This document shows positions 28,795 through 37,215 of a stretch of DNA of 64,000 nt, piece after piece. The first letter of the stretch is position 1. Each line of letters begins with the position of its first letter. The notes below the pieces were generated by a model. The model was not told the DNA's origin. It made no database searches and saw only the letters and a list, made by a program, of their open reading frames with translations. Origin of the DNA: Ornithinibacillus californiensis (lineage in GTDB: Bacteria > Bacillota > Bacilli > Bacillales > Amphibacillaceae); assembly GCF_001038485.1 (NCBI RefSeq), contig NZ_LDUE01000055.1:155190-219189 (forward strand). The letters run 5' to 3'. Both the position numbers and the translations under genes were made by a program.

Positions 28795-29001
28795 CTACTC
28801 CCCTAATCGAAAAAAGATATTTAAACGATCGACAAAACTTTGTTCATTATTGAATACTTTAACAGATGGACCTTCTGGTGTGTCATATCGATGAAACTGT
28901 TCATATTCGGAATGCATGACCTGTAACCCAAAGTAAAATAGGCATGTACATGCAACAAATAATACAAATACCTTCACTGTATCCCATACCATCTTTTTCA
29001 T
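28795..29001 (-). CDS. yqzK: YqzK (DUF4227) small membrane protein
   Basis: 68-aa protein with one TM helix (about 10-28) and a short extracytoplasmic tail containing HRYDTPEGPSVKVF, matching the DUF4227/YqzK family found between fur and xerD in Bacillus. Function unknown. GGAGAA ribosome site; stop is 3 bp before xerD. Confidence 0.82.
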   Translation of the reverse strand: MKKMVWDTVKVFVLFVACTCLFYFGLQVMHSEYEQFHRYDTPEGPSVKVFNNEQSFVDRLNIFFRLGE

Positions 29002-29132
29002 ATGGCAATTCTCCTTTAATAATGATTCATATTAAAAGATATGCCAAAAAAGATTCACTTTATACCTACTAGAAAGCTAGTCCCATATTTTTCTGGTGGA
29101 CTACCTCTATTTTACACTAATTAGCATGCGAT

Positions 29133-29171
29133 GAAAAATAAATAATGCCTTCTCTTTTTTGAAAAGGCATT
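29133..29171 (-). terminator. Terminator after fur
   Basis: Minus-strand stem AATGCCTTTTC / GAGAAGGCATT with a 6-nt A loop, followed by ATTTATTTTT. Confidence 0.8.
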
Positions 29172-29175
29172 TACA

Positions 29176-29634
29176 TTAAGGTGCAGTTTCAACAGCTGCT
29201 TTTTGACATATTTTACATAGACCGTGGAAAGTCAATCGGTGATCTTGTACTTGAAATCCCCATTCAGATTCTACTATTTTCTCTACATCCCCAAGTAAGT
29301 CATCCATGATTTCTTCAACCGAACCACATTCAATGCAAACAAGATGATGGTGAAAGTGTTCGGCTCCTTCTTTGCGTAGATCGTATCTGGAGACGCCATC
29401 GCCAAAGTTAATTTTATCAATTATTTTTAGTTCTGATAATAATTCCAACTTACGATAAACCGTAGCTAAACCAATTTCAGGAGCTTTTTCTTTTACTAAT
29501 AAATAGATATCCTCAGCACTCAAATGGTCTGCTTCACGTTCCAGCAATACTCGTACAGTGGCTTCACGTTGTGGAGTCAGCTTATAGCTTTGTGCATGAA
29601 GTTGTTTCTTAATACGATCAATTCGATGTTCCAT
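29176..29634 (-). CDS. fur: Ferric uptake regulator Fur
   Basis: Iron-responsive repressor. 152 aa: N-terminal winged helix (YKLTPQREATVRVLL), HHHLVCIECG metal site, CxxC pairs (CIECG and CKICQ) for structural zinc. The ATG at 29632-29634 with a GGAGGAG site is chosen; a longer frame would add six residues (MREEIA). In B. subtilis the same locus (spoIIM-fur-yqzK-ripX) encodes Fur, not PerR or Zur. Confidence 0.93.
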   Translation of the reverse strand: MEHRIDRIKKQLHAQSYKLTPQREATVRVLLEREADHLSAEDIYLLVKEKAPEIGLATVYRKLELLSELKIIDKINFGDGVSRYDLRKEGAEHFHHHLVCIECGSVEEIMDDLLGDVEKIVESEWGFQVQDHRLTFHGLCKICQKAAVETAP

Positions 29635-29663
29635 GGCGATCTCCTCCCTCATATCCCATCTTT

Positions 29664-29692
29664 ATTATATGCACACGAATAATGCGTGTCAA
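29664..29692 (-). promoter_or_regulatory. Strong sigma-A promoter of fur with an internal dyad
   Basis: Minus strand: exact TTGACA (29687-29692), 17-bp spacer, exact TATAAT (29664-29669). The spacer holds a near-perfect palindrome ACACGcATTATtCGTGT (29673-29689) that overlaps the -35. Its place suggests an operator for a repressor. It does not match the Fur or PerR box consensus. Confidence 0.8.
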
Positions 29693-29722
29693 AGCTTAAA
29701 TGTTGTAAAATCTTTTTCGTTA

Positions 29723-30370
29723 CTATTTCGTGACATATAATGATTTTATATAGGAAACCATCGCTTCATTTGCAATATAAGCCTCTATTAGTGCTGGAAC
29801 AATAGAAATAAGAAGTAAGGCAGCAAAAACGGATACATATTTAATTAACGGATTTAATACAGGTCGTGAAAATGAGCCTTTTCTTGAAAATAATTTATTC
29901 AACAAACTAAGTGTAAATATCATCGATAAACTTCCTGCTACGACATAAATTGGTATAACTAATATGTTTTGAGGAGCTATTGAAAATGTTGCAAGTATAA
30001 ACCCATTAAAACCAAGTTGGTTAACAATAAAGCCAACAGAGAACCCCACTACTAAACCTTTTAGAAAAATTAAAACCCAAACAACCGGTAAACCGATAAC
30101 CGATAGTCCTAATATAAATAATAACAACAAATATTTCGCGTGATAGAAGAAACTTTCTTTTACGATTTCGTTACTATTTATTGTATTTTCATTTGTCAAA
30201 TAACCAAAAAATCGTTCTAGATAAAAGAATAAGTCTGTTCTCTGGCCGACTCCCATGCTATTTACTACAATTGCTCCAAAAATAATGCCTGTTAGGAATA
30301 ATATTATCATAAATACATAGATAGTTGCGTGAGTTTTTAAGTGGTCCATTACTAGTGTTCGGTTGTTCAT
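29723..30370 (-). CDS. spoIIM: Stage II sporulation protein M
   Basis: Mother-cell membrane protein of the SpoIID-SpoIIM-SpoIIP complex that drives engulfment. 215 aa with about five TM helices and the GLVVGFSVGFIVNQLGFNGF segment typical of SpoIIM. A weak sigma-E-like pair (TCATACC at 30409-30415, CATAATAG at 30389-30396, 12-bp spacing) lies upstream. Location beside fur agrees with B. subtilis. Confidence 0.92.
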   Translation of the reverse strand: MNNRTLVMDHLKTHATIYVFMIILFLTGIIFGAIVVNSMGVGQRTDLFFYLERFFGYLTNENTINSNEIVKESFFYHAKYLLLLFILGLSVIGLPVVWVLIFLKGLVVGFSVGFIVNQLGFNGFILATFSIAPQNILVIPIYVVAGSLSMIFTLSLLNKLFSRKGSFSRPVLNPLIKYVSVFAALLLISIVPALIEAYIANEAMVSYIKSLYVTK

Positions 30371-30471
30371 TGGAATCCTCCATTCACTCTATTATGTCTA
30401 TATTAGAAGGTATGAAGAATTCCTGTTAAACATTCCTATCGAATCTATCTTTTTAAATCATTTTAATTGAT

Positions 30472-31641
30472 TTAACTCTCTGATACACTTCCATACTTTC
30501 CACCACCACCGGCTGTAATTGCCAGCTTTCCTTCTCTCATTTGTATGATTAAATTTGCGAGATGTTCCGGTACGACTTCTACTAATAGATCATAAGGCAC
30601 ATGATGGATGATGTTCATTTCTGTTTGAAACTTCTCTAATAATTTCGTATATGTTTTTGGTCCAAGCTTCGGTAAATACTCTAAAGGTACTTGATATAAG
30701 TATGGTGGTCGCCCCTTTGATTCACCTTCAGAATCTGCAAGCTCTTTAATTCGATCTGCTACACCTTTTACAATTTTCTTTGACCTACAATTATCACAAA
30801 TAGACGCATCGGGGGCCAAATAGTGCAGGCATTTGTCGCAAACTGTTCGATGATATTTACCTAACTGTGGGTTCATTCCAAAGTTACGGATTATTTTTCT
30901 TCCTTCAACCTGATGTAACGCATAATTGAACTCTTTAAACGAGGGTTCCTCCATGAGAATCTCCTGATACTCTCTACCAATTTTAGCTAATGAATGGGCA
31001 TCAGAATTTGTAACATACGTATAAGAATGCAGTTCTTTGATTTGATCTGCCATAAAAGTATCTGAACTCAGTCCTAGTTCAATCCCATCTATCAAATCTG
31101 GATCTAAAACTTCTTCTAATGATTGTTTTACTCCCTTACCAAAGAGACTCTTATATGGTGTAAAAACATGCGCCGGAATAAAAATTCCTTCTAGTTCTTT
31201 TACTTTATATTGTAAGTCCTTCGCTGATCCATAATAACGTTGTGAACTAAGTGTTATATTTTTCATTCTAGTAACAAGCCACTCGGAGAGCTTTGCCATA
31301 TGGCTTAAAGTTGGAAGAAAACAAAGCACGTGAATAGGTCCCTTACAGTTTTCGTCATAGACTTCTATTTCTGAGCCCAATATTAACGTAACTTCCTCAA
31401 ACCGGATACCTCCATCTTCCAATTCATACGCCAGGCCCTGTTCAATAAGCTGCTTTAATTCCAGTTGAACATTAGGTGATTGGCAATCGATAACTCCTAT
31501 TAGATTGATCCCTTTATTTCGGCCCGACTCTTTTAGTATATTCGTTATTGTTAAGCTCTTGGATGCTGTAATCTTTACTGGTTGATTAAAGATGTCTCTT
31601 CCTATATGGATGTGCATATCAGCAAAATATGATGTTAACAT
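30472..31641 (-). CDS. yqxK: Endonuclease Q-like PHP protein YqxK
   Basis: 389-aa protein: PHP-type metal-dependent domain from the N-terminus (YFADMHIHIGRD; EIEVYDE; later TNSDAHSLAKIG), then a four-Cys zinc motif (CDKCLHY...CDNC, about 271-290) and a C-terminal helix-hairpin-helix-like part. Relatives include archaeal EndoQ, which nicks DNA at deaminated bases; that activity in Bacillus members is not firmly known. It abuts nudF with no gap. Confidence 0.85.
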   Translation of the reverse strand: MLTSYFADMHIHIGRDIFNQPVKITASKSLTITNILKESGRNKGINLIGVIDCQSPNVQLELKQLIEQGLAYELEDGGIRFEEVTLILGSEIEVYDENCKGPIHVLCFLPTLSHMAKLSEWLVTRMKNITLSSQRYYGSAKDLQYKVKELEGIFIPAHVFTPYKSLFGKGVKQSLEEVLDPDLIDGIELGLSSDTFMADQIKELHSYTYVTNSDAHSLAKIGREYQEILMEEPSFKEFNYALHQVEGRKIIRNFGMNPQLGKYHRTVCDKCLHYLAPDASICDNCRSKKIVKGVADRIKELADSEGESKGRPPYLYQVPLEYLPKLGPKTYTKLLEKFQTEMNIIHHVPYDLLVEVVPEHLANLIIQMREGKLAITAGGGGKYGSVSES

Positions 31642-32187
31642 TTATAACAGCTCCTGCATTTCTAAGTAAAGGACAGCATAGTTTGTTTTTGCATCATGTA
31701 TCCGTAGTTCTTCTACCATCTGTTTTGCTTCTTCCAAAGTCACCTCTAAAATCTCCACAAACTCATCCTCATCCATTGATGGTGCTTCAACAAGCTTTTC
31801 TAACTCTTTTGCTACGTAGATATGCATTATTTCATCTGCAAAACCGGGAGAAGAATAGAACGACGTTAGTTTCGTAAGGCTCTTTGTTGTATATCCAGTC
31901 TCTTCCTCTAACTCACGAACAGCAGTTTCCTGTGGGTCCTCCCCTGGCTCCAATTTTCCTGCTGGTATCTCTACTATTGATTTCTCCAAAGGCTTTCGGA
32001 ACTGTTCAACAAGAACAATTTTCCCTTCTTTTGTCATCGGTATAACTGCGACAGCACCAGGATGTTTAATTATTTCTCTTGTAGATTGTTTTCCATTCGG
32101 TAGGGTGACCTCATCTACTTGTAGTTTAACTACTTTCCCGTCAAAAATCTTTACTGTATTGATCGTCTTTTCCTCAAATTTACTCAT
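31642..32187 (-). CDS. nudF: ADP-ribose pyrophosphatase (Nudix)
   Basis: Hydrolyses ADP-ribose to AMP and ribose 5-phosphate. 181 aa with a full Nudix box starting at GKLEPGE and ending REL.EETG, preceded by the EQFRKPLEKSIVEIPAG stretch of ADP-ribose enzymes. The second in-frame ATG (32185-32187) is preferred because the GAAGG site is poorly placed for the first. Same neighbours (yqxK, yqkF) as in B. subtilis. Confidence 0.92.
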   Translation of the reverse strand: MSKFEEKTINTVKIFDGKVVKLQVDEVTLPNGKQSTREIIKHPGAVAVIPMTKEGKIVLVEQFRKPLEKSIVEIPAGKLEPGEDPQETAVRELEEETGYTTKSLTKLTSFYSSPGFADEIMHIYVAKELEKLVEAPSMDEDEFVEILEVTLEEAKQMVEELRIHDAKTNYAVLYLEMQELL

Positions 32188-32306
32188 TACCTTCATCCTC
32201 TTATCATAATGGTTTCATTTTAGCATAAGCATTCTTTCGTGTTAATGACATACTACTTGGCATTCTCGTTTAATTTACAATAAGATAAATGTAGGAGGTT
32301 GATTAC

Positions 32307-33218
32307 ATGAAGAGACGTAAACTTGGTAAATCGGATATAGAGGTATCGGTATTAACACTTGGTTGCATGTCACTTGGTACAGATAAAGAAAAAGCTAAAA
32401 ATATAATTGACTTTGCATTAGACGCCGGGATTAATCACCTTGATACCGCTGACCTATATGATTTCGGATTGAACGAAGAATTCGTTGGGGATGCAATAAG
32501 AAACAAACGGAACGAAGTAATTCTTACAACAAAAGTTGGTAACCATTTCAATAAAGAGTCCAAAGATTGGTTCTGGGATCCTTCAAAGGCATACATAGTA
32601 ACCGAAGTAAAAGAAAGCCTACGCAGACTTAAAACAGATTATATTGACTTTTACATGCTACATGGTGGAACATTAGAAGACCCAATTGATGAAACAATTG
32701 AAGCATTTGAAGAATTAAAGAAAGAGGGCATCATTCGAGCTTATGGTATATCCTCGATAAGACCCAATGTTATTAAAGAATATATTAATAAATCCTCTAT
32801 TGATGGCGTAATGACACAATATAGTTTATTGGACCGAAGACCAGAGGAAGAAATACTGGATTTATTACACAACAATAAAATTAGTGTTTTGGCACGCGGA
32901 CCGCTGGCGAAGGGAATGCTTAGTAACCAAGCACAAAAACAGATAGTTGTAAAAGGGGCGAATGGATATCTAGAATACTCTTTTGAAGAGTTGAAAGCCG
33001 TCCATGAGGAACTTACCACTATTTCCCCTAATATTAATGAACTGTCGCTTAAATACGTTTTAAAGCATCCCGCTGTAGCAAGCGCAGTATTTGGAGCAAG
33101 CTCTACTAAGCAAGTTGAAGAGAGCACTAGTTCTAATGTGAACGATCCGTTGAGTGACAAATTGTATGAGAAATTAAAGTCTATTACAAAAAACATTAGA
33201 TACCTACAGCATAGATGA
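32307..33218 (+). CDS. yqkF: Aldo/keto reductase (YqkF-like)
   Basis: NADPH-dependent TIM-barrel oxidoreductase, 303 aa. The catalytic tetrad can be placed: Asp in HLDTADLY, Tyr in the same segment, Lys in TTKVGNH, His in YMLHGG. The C-terminal half has the cofactor-binding stretch KHPAVASAVFGASS. GAGGTTG-type ribosome site (AGGAGG, 7 nt before ATG). Physiological substrate unknown. Confidence 0.88.
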   Translation: MKRRKLGKSDIEVSVLTLGCMSLGTDKEKAKNIIDFALDAGINHLDTADLYDFGLNEEFVGDAIRNKRNEVILTTKVGNHFNKESKDWFWDPSKAYIVTEVKESLRRLKTDYIDFYMLHGGTLEDPIDETIEAFEELKKEGIIRAYGISSIRPNVIKEYINKSSIDGVMTQYSLLDRRPEEEILDLLHNNKISVLARGPLAKGMLSNQAQKQIVVKGANGYLEYSFEELKAVHEELTTISPNINELSLKYVLKHPAVASAVFGASSTKQVEESTSSNVNDPLSDKLYEKLKSITKNIRYLQHR

Positions 33219-33228
33219 ATCATTGACT

Positions 33229-33265
33229 AGAAAGCTTGGTAGTTCTATTTACAGCCAAGCTTTCT
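33229..33265. terminator. Bidirectional terminator, yqkF / acetyltransferase
   Basis: Perfect 11-bp stem AGAAAGCTTGG / CCAAGCTTTCT (33229-33239, 33255-33265) between convergent genes, with short T-rich flanks. Confidence 0.7.
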
Positions 33266-33281
33266 CTATGATTTCTCTTCT

Positions 33282-33824
33282 CTAGCGATTGATTAACCCA
33301 TAATATATGAGACTCTCAAACCTGTTATCTTTTTTTATATGATCCTCAAAATGGCCTTCCTTCACCATGCCTAGCTTTTCCATGACTCTACCAGAAGCAG
33401 GATTTGAGCCGAAATAACGAGCAAATACTTTGTGGTATCCTTTTTCCTCGAATGCAAATCGTATCACTGCCTCAGCCGCCTCTGTAGCATAGCCATTCCC
33501 CCAATATTCCTCGCCAATCCAATAAGCAATTTCTCCATGTTGATTGCTTCGATTATTTGATAAAGCTATCGCACCAAATAAATCACCTGATTCCTTATCT
33601 GTAATTGCAAATTCATAGGCTTTATTTGCATTAAAATTCTCTAGATGTCTTTCCATCCAAGCAAGGGCATGGTCTTTATTGTATGGATATGGCAAGTACA
33701 AGGTACTTTTGTAAATATTATAATTGTTGCATAGATTAGCTACGGTATCTGCATCTGTTTTTTGAAACAATCTAAGTAATAGTCTACCTGAAGTAATTGT
33801 CTTATTTTTTTCATCATATTTCAT
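33282..33824 (-). CDS. RimJ/RimL-type GNAT acetyltransferase
   Basis: 180-aa N-acetyltransferase: RLLLRLFQKTDADTV N-terminal strand, GEIAYWIGEEYWGNGYATEA (acetyl-CoA loop) and NPASGRVMEKLGMVKEGHF, the pattern of the Rim family and of small-molecule GNATs. The ATG at 33822-33824 has a GGAGGTG site; the longer frame adds six residues. Substrate cannot be told from sequence. First of three minus-strand genes lying between yqkF and yqkB. Confidence 0.85.
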   Translation of the reverse strand: MKYDEKNKTITSGRLLLRLFQKTDADTVANLCNNYNIYKSTLYLPYPYNKDHALAWMERHLENFNANKAYEFAITDKESGDLFGAIALSNNRSNQHGEIAYWIGEEYWGNGYATEAAEAVIRFAFEEKGYHKVFARYFGSNPASGRVMEKLGMVKEGHFEDHIKKDNRFESLIYYGLINR

Positions 33825-33870
33825 TTGGTGCACCTCCATCAATATTAGTTATTTAAGACGGTTCTTATAG

Positions 33871-34254
33871 CTATTCTTTCAAAATTATTTCTTTAGCCTT
33901 TACGTATCGACTTTCCTGATTAATTTTTATTCGCTCTTCTAATATTACTTCAACGTTATGATAACTATTAAAATCATTGAGATTCAGCTTCCTTCCTTTC
34001 ACATCCTTTAACGTTGTTAAGTTTGATAATTGAACGACACATTCATACGCTGGTCCTTCCTCACCAAAGAATCCATTATTTATCACGCTTGAACAATCAA
34101 CCTCAAAAAAATCTTTTCCTACGTGATAAACCGTACCTTCAAAAGATTTTATTCCGATAAAATTTGGCATTAATAGGATAATAAAAATTAACATTAAGAT
34201 AGAAAGCGTTGATATCACAGTAAAAATAATAATGGACTTGTTCGATTGTAGCAT
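33871..34254 (-). CDS. Small membrane-anchored protein, unknown
   Basis: 127 aa: one N-terminal TM helix (about 8-30), then an extracytoplasmic domain of about 95 aa beginning SFEGTVYHVG with two Cys residues (CSS, ECV) that could form a disulfide. The ATG at 34252-34254 has a GGGAGGGG site. I do not recognise the family. The SFEGT phrase is shared with the neighbouring gene at 34279. The two are 24 bp apart, so probably one operon. Confidence 0.75.
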   Translation of the reverse strand: MLQSNKSIIIFTVISTLSILMLIFIILLMPNFIGIKSFEGTVYHVGKDFFEVDCSSVINNGFFGEEGPAYECVVQLSNLTTLKDVKGRKLNLNDFNSYHNVEVILEERIKINQESRYVKAKEIILKE

Positions 34255-34278
34255 AGGTTCATCCCCTCCCAACCTACT

Positions 34279-34836
34279 TTACTCTGCATCATTATGATAG
34301 ATAAAACTATTACCTTGTCTTTTTACATGAGGTATTAGTTCTTCTGATATGTTCAGGGCTTCCTCTCTCGTGTCTGCTGGAACCGAAATCATGTAACCTT
34401 CTGAGCCACTCCAAGAACCACTATTCCCCCCAGAGTCGACAGAATTAACCATTATCGTAATTTTGCTGAAATCTTCACTTGCATGGACTGCTCCAACCAC
34501 ATAAAGGTCTAGAATAGTTTCTTTTCCATTGCGATGATTAGAAAAGATAGTCCCTTGCTCTCCAATATTTATTATTAACTGTAAATTTGTTCGATCCTCA
34601 GGAACGATTTGGATTCCGTCCGTTTCAAAATCAATAGTTCCCTCAAAAGACTTTTTACCAGTGATGTAGTTCTGCAATTTTCCATCTAGATGAATGGTTA
34701 TGCTTTCTGAAATCTCCGTATCACCTAATTGGTAATATACACCTTGTAACGTCTCGCTATAATGTTTAGGAAAAAGATACCAACCTATAAAAATAACAAT
34801 AATTATAATGACGGAAACGACTATTTTTTTCTTCAT
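34279..34836 (-). CDS. Membrane-anchored protein, unknown
   Basis: 185 aa with an N-terminal signal-anchor (KKKIVVSVIIIIVIFIGWYLF) and an extracytoplasmic domain rich in beta-strand patterns (KKSFEGTIDFETDGIQIVP; a Gly/Ser-rich SGGNSGSWSGSEGY loop). Start has a GGGGGAT site. No family recognised. Shares the KSFEGT phrase with the next gene, suggesting distant relationship or a shared domain. Confidence 0.75.
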   Translation of the reverse strand: MKKKIVVSVIIIIVIFIGWYLFPKHYSETLQGVYYQLGDTEISESITIHLDGKLQNYITGKKSFEGTIDFETDGIQIVPEDRTNLQLIINIGEQGTIFSNHRNGKETILDLYVVGAVHASEDFSKITIMVNSVDSGGNSGSWSGSEGYMISVPADTREEALNISEELIPHVKRQGNSFIYHNDAE

Positions 34837-34928
34837 TACTTATCCCCCATATAAAAAAATCGCGCATAAAATTCATTTGTGAATGATAGCACGATGTTGT
34901 TCATAGTAATATTTGTTTGATTACTAGT

Positions 34929-35249
34929 TTAAGATAAAATACTATTCGTTGGAATAAATGGGTTTAATATTCCTTCAGGACTGGATAGTCGGAAAGTGCC
35001 GTTGGAATAATCCAGTTTCATCAGTTCCGCAAAAAATATAGATTGCATCTCATTGACAATGGTTGGCATTGCATTATTTTCAACTTCTATAAATTGCTTA
35101 TCCTTTTGAGATACTAGGCAAAAAGTTGGCATACCATTGACACCGCAACCTAACCCCTTCGTATCATATCGTAACAAAAGATATTTATCTTCCTGACGTT
35201 TTAGTTCATTTATTTTAGTAAAAGCAACCGATGTAATTGTTAGTTTCAT
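34929..35249 (-). CDS. yqkB: HesB/IscA-like protein YqkB
   Basis: 106-aa iron-sulfur biosynthesis (HesB/YadR/YfhF) domain protein, near B. subtilis YqkB in the stretches GLGCGVNGMP and GTFRLSSPEGILNPFIP. It has the Cys of the GCG segment but not the C-terminal CGC ligands of true A-type carriers, so it may not transfer clusters. The ATG at 35247-35249 has a GGAGAG site. Confidence 0.82.
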   Translation of the reverse strand: MKLTITSVAFTKINELKRQEDKYLLLRYDTKGLGCGVNGMPTFCLVSQKDKQFIEVENNAMPTIVNEMQSIFFAELMKLDYSNGTFRLSSPEGILNPFIPTNSILS

Positions 35250-35268
35250 TAAACTCTCCACTTTCATT

Positions 35269-36063
35269 CTATTTCTTAGTAAACTGTTTTTTTAACGCTC
35301 TCTCCATAAGACTTGGAAAAAGCTGATAGAATCTACTACCTAAATCCATCCACATAGGCAAATTAATTTCCCGCCTGCTAGTGAATAAGTTTTTAGTAAT
35401 TTTACTTGCAACCTTATCTGGATCTAACATATATCGATCCACGCTTTTTTGATAGTTACCTTCCGGATCGGCCAGGGAGAAAAAATTAGTTCGAACAGGA
35501 CCAAGATTGACTGCTGTAACAAAAATGTTTTCGCTCGTAACTTCCTGCCTTAAAGCATTTGTAAAACCTAAGACAGCATGCTTGGTTGACGCATAAACAG
35601 CAGACTTTGGTGTCGAAATCTTACCTGCCTGTGAAGCAATATTAACGATATGCCCTTCTTTTCTCTCCAAAAAGTGTGGTAAAAATAACTTTGTCATTCT
35701 TATCAGTGCAAGTACATTCAGCCGAAACATAACCTCAATATCTTCCCAACGTGTTTCGCCTACGTACTGAAACACGCCTGAACCAGCATTATTAACTAAT
35801 GCATCAATTATCTCATGATCTCTAAAAACCTTCTCGATTACTTCATCCATTTCTGAGTCATTGGTTAGATCTACTTTATAATAATAAGCAATTATGTCTG
35901 TTTCCTCTTTAATTTGTTCTTGTAATTGCCTCAATTTATCTAGTGACCTAGCTAGCATAATTGGTGTTCCACCATTTGCTGCAATAGTCCTTGCTAATTT
36001 TTCACCAATACCACTTGATGCACCAGTGATGACAATCTTTTTTCCTTCCAAATTAATTTGCAT
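35269..36063 (-). CDS. yqjQ: Short-chain dehydrogenase (YqjQ-like)
   Basis: Classical SDR oxidoreductase: cofactor loop TGASSGIG, NNAG, and the Ser-Tyr-Lys triad (IASQAG...YASTK). 264 aa. I use the ATG at 36061-36063, which overlaps the end of yqjP by 11 bp and has GGGGAA upstream; a TTG eight codons earlier lacks a ribosome site. Paired with yqjP as in B. subtilis; substrate unknown. Confidence 0.88.
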   Translation of the reverse strand: MQINLEGKKIVITGASSGIGEKLARTIAANGGTPIMLARSLDKLRQLQEQIKEETDIIAYYYKVDLTNDSEMDEVIEKVFRDHEIIDALVNNAGSGVFQYVGETRWEDIEVMFRLNVLALIRMTKLFLPHFLERKEGHIVNIASQAGKISTPKSAVYASTKHAVLGFTNALRQEVTSENIFVTAVNLGPVRTNFFSLADPEGNYQKSVDRYMLDPDKVASKITKNLFTSRREINLPMWMDLGSRFYQLFPSLMERALKKQFTKK

Positions 36064-37012
36064 GATAATAGAATTCCCCGTTCTCAATTGTATTTGTAAC
36101 TAATCCTTGGTCTTCTAAATAGTCTAGTTGCCCAATGGTTTCTGACATCGTTAAATCTATTTGTGATTCAAACTGCCTTGGAAAAATCTGTTCACACAAT
36201 TGGAAAGGAGTTTGAGCATATTCCTTTAATAGCCCTAGTACTTTATTTGCTCGACTTTCTTGTTTTGAAAGCACTCGAGAAACAACTGCTTCAACATCAG
36301 TGAAAATCTTACCATGTCCAGGTAAAACTACTCCAATATCTAATGTTAAGCACTTCTCTAAATTCGCTCGATATTGCAATAACGGTTTTGGTCGCTCTTT
36401 TCCTCCAACTGCAGGAGGCTCCATAATTGGATTTGGACTTATATGATGAAGTAAATGATCCCCTCCAATAAAGGTTCCATCGTTACCTAGGAAGGAAACA
36501 TGGCTCTGAGCATGCCCTTTCGTTTCGATTACCTGGAATTCTGGGTGACCAGGCAAGACATTTCCTTCACCAATCGTATTCGTTAGCTCACCTTCCCCTG
36601 CCCATTTGAGTTGTTCCCGTAACTTAAATAAATGAGAGCGAAAACGTTTTGGTACTCCATTCTCTTCGAAATAATTAATATAAAATGCTTCGAAATGGTT
36701 AAAGTAGTCTTCATCTCTTGTTAGCCAAGGCTCGACGTTTCTATGTCCAACGATATGATTCACTCTTTCAAATCTATTTATTAATCCTGTGTGGTCAGGA
36801 TGATGATGTGTTAAAATGATTTGTTCGATATCACTTGGTTTATATCCTATTTCTTTTAACTGTTCTACCAAAGCTGTCCAAGCATCTTCTGTTCTTACCC
36901 CTGCATCAATTAAAGATAACGTATCCCCTTTTAATAGGTAAACATGCGTATCCCCAACCGCAAAAGGAGTTGGTACTGTTAGTTGATGAATAGTTTTATT
37001 TAATACTGTCAT
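36053..37012 (-). CDS. yqjP: MBL-fold hydrolase (YqjP-like)
   Basis: 319-aa metallo-beta-lactamase-fold protein: metal motif THHHPDHTG, later His in TKGHAQSH, Asp in GGDHLLHH and a final His in LPGHGKIF. A C-terminal winged-helix-like part (about 250-315) is typical of this subgroup. The ATG at 37010-37012 has a GAGGGGA site. A FadR-like operator lies 43 bp upstream, which hints at acyl-CoA or lipid-linked control. Substrate unknown. Confidence 0.88.
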   Translation of the reverse strand: MTVLNKTIHQLTVPTPFAVGDTHVYLLKGDTLSLIDAGVRTEDAWTALVEQLKEIGYKPSDIEQIILTHHHPDHTGLINRFERVNHIVGHRNVEPWLTRDEDYFNHFEAFYINYFEENGVPKRFRSHLFKLREQLKWAGEGELTNTIGEGNVLPGHPEFQVIETKGHAQSHVSFLGNDGTFIGGDHLLHHISPNPIMEPPAVGGKERPKPLLQYRANLEKCLTLDIGVVLPGHGKIFTDVEAVVSRVLSKQESRANKVLGLLKEYAQTPFQLCEQIFPRQFESQIDLTMSETIGQLDYLEDQGLVTNTIENGEFYYHAN

Positions 37013-37054
37013 ACAGTTTCCCCTCAATTCTAAAACACACTAGATTCTTTCTGA

Positions 37055-37072
37055 CGACTGAATAGTCATTCA
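37055..37072. promoter_or_regulatory. Candidate FadR (acyl-CoA repressor) operator
   Basis: CGACTGA-A-TA-G-TCATTCA matches the Bacillus FadR box TGAATGAnTAnTCATTCA except for two bases in the left half. It sits between yqjP and the divergent GDPD gene. The right half is followed by a second TTCA, giving TCATTCATTCA. Confidence 0.45.
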
Positions 37073-37215
37073 TTCACCTATGTATTATTTTAACGCTAAA
37101 ATAAAAAGAAGTCACTTATCAATTCTCAAGGAACAATCTATTGCTAGGTCTCCCTACTGTATATTGGTTGACTTTCCCATAAATTTAAAACAAAATCAAA
37201 CTAGAGGTGAAGCTC

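Noticed and set aside
32741..33223. 160-aa minus-strand frame across the aldo/keto reductase gene
   Set aside because: Antisense to a conserved enzyme with intact catalytic residues; no ribosome site and Ser/Leu-rich shadow composition.
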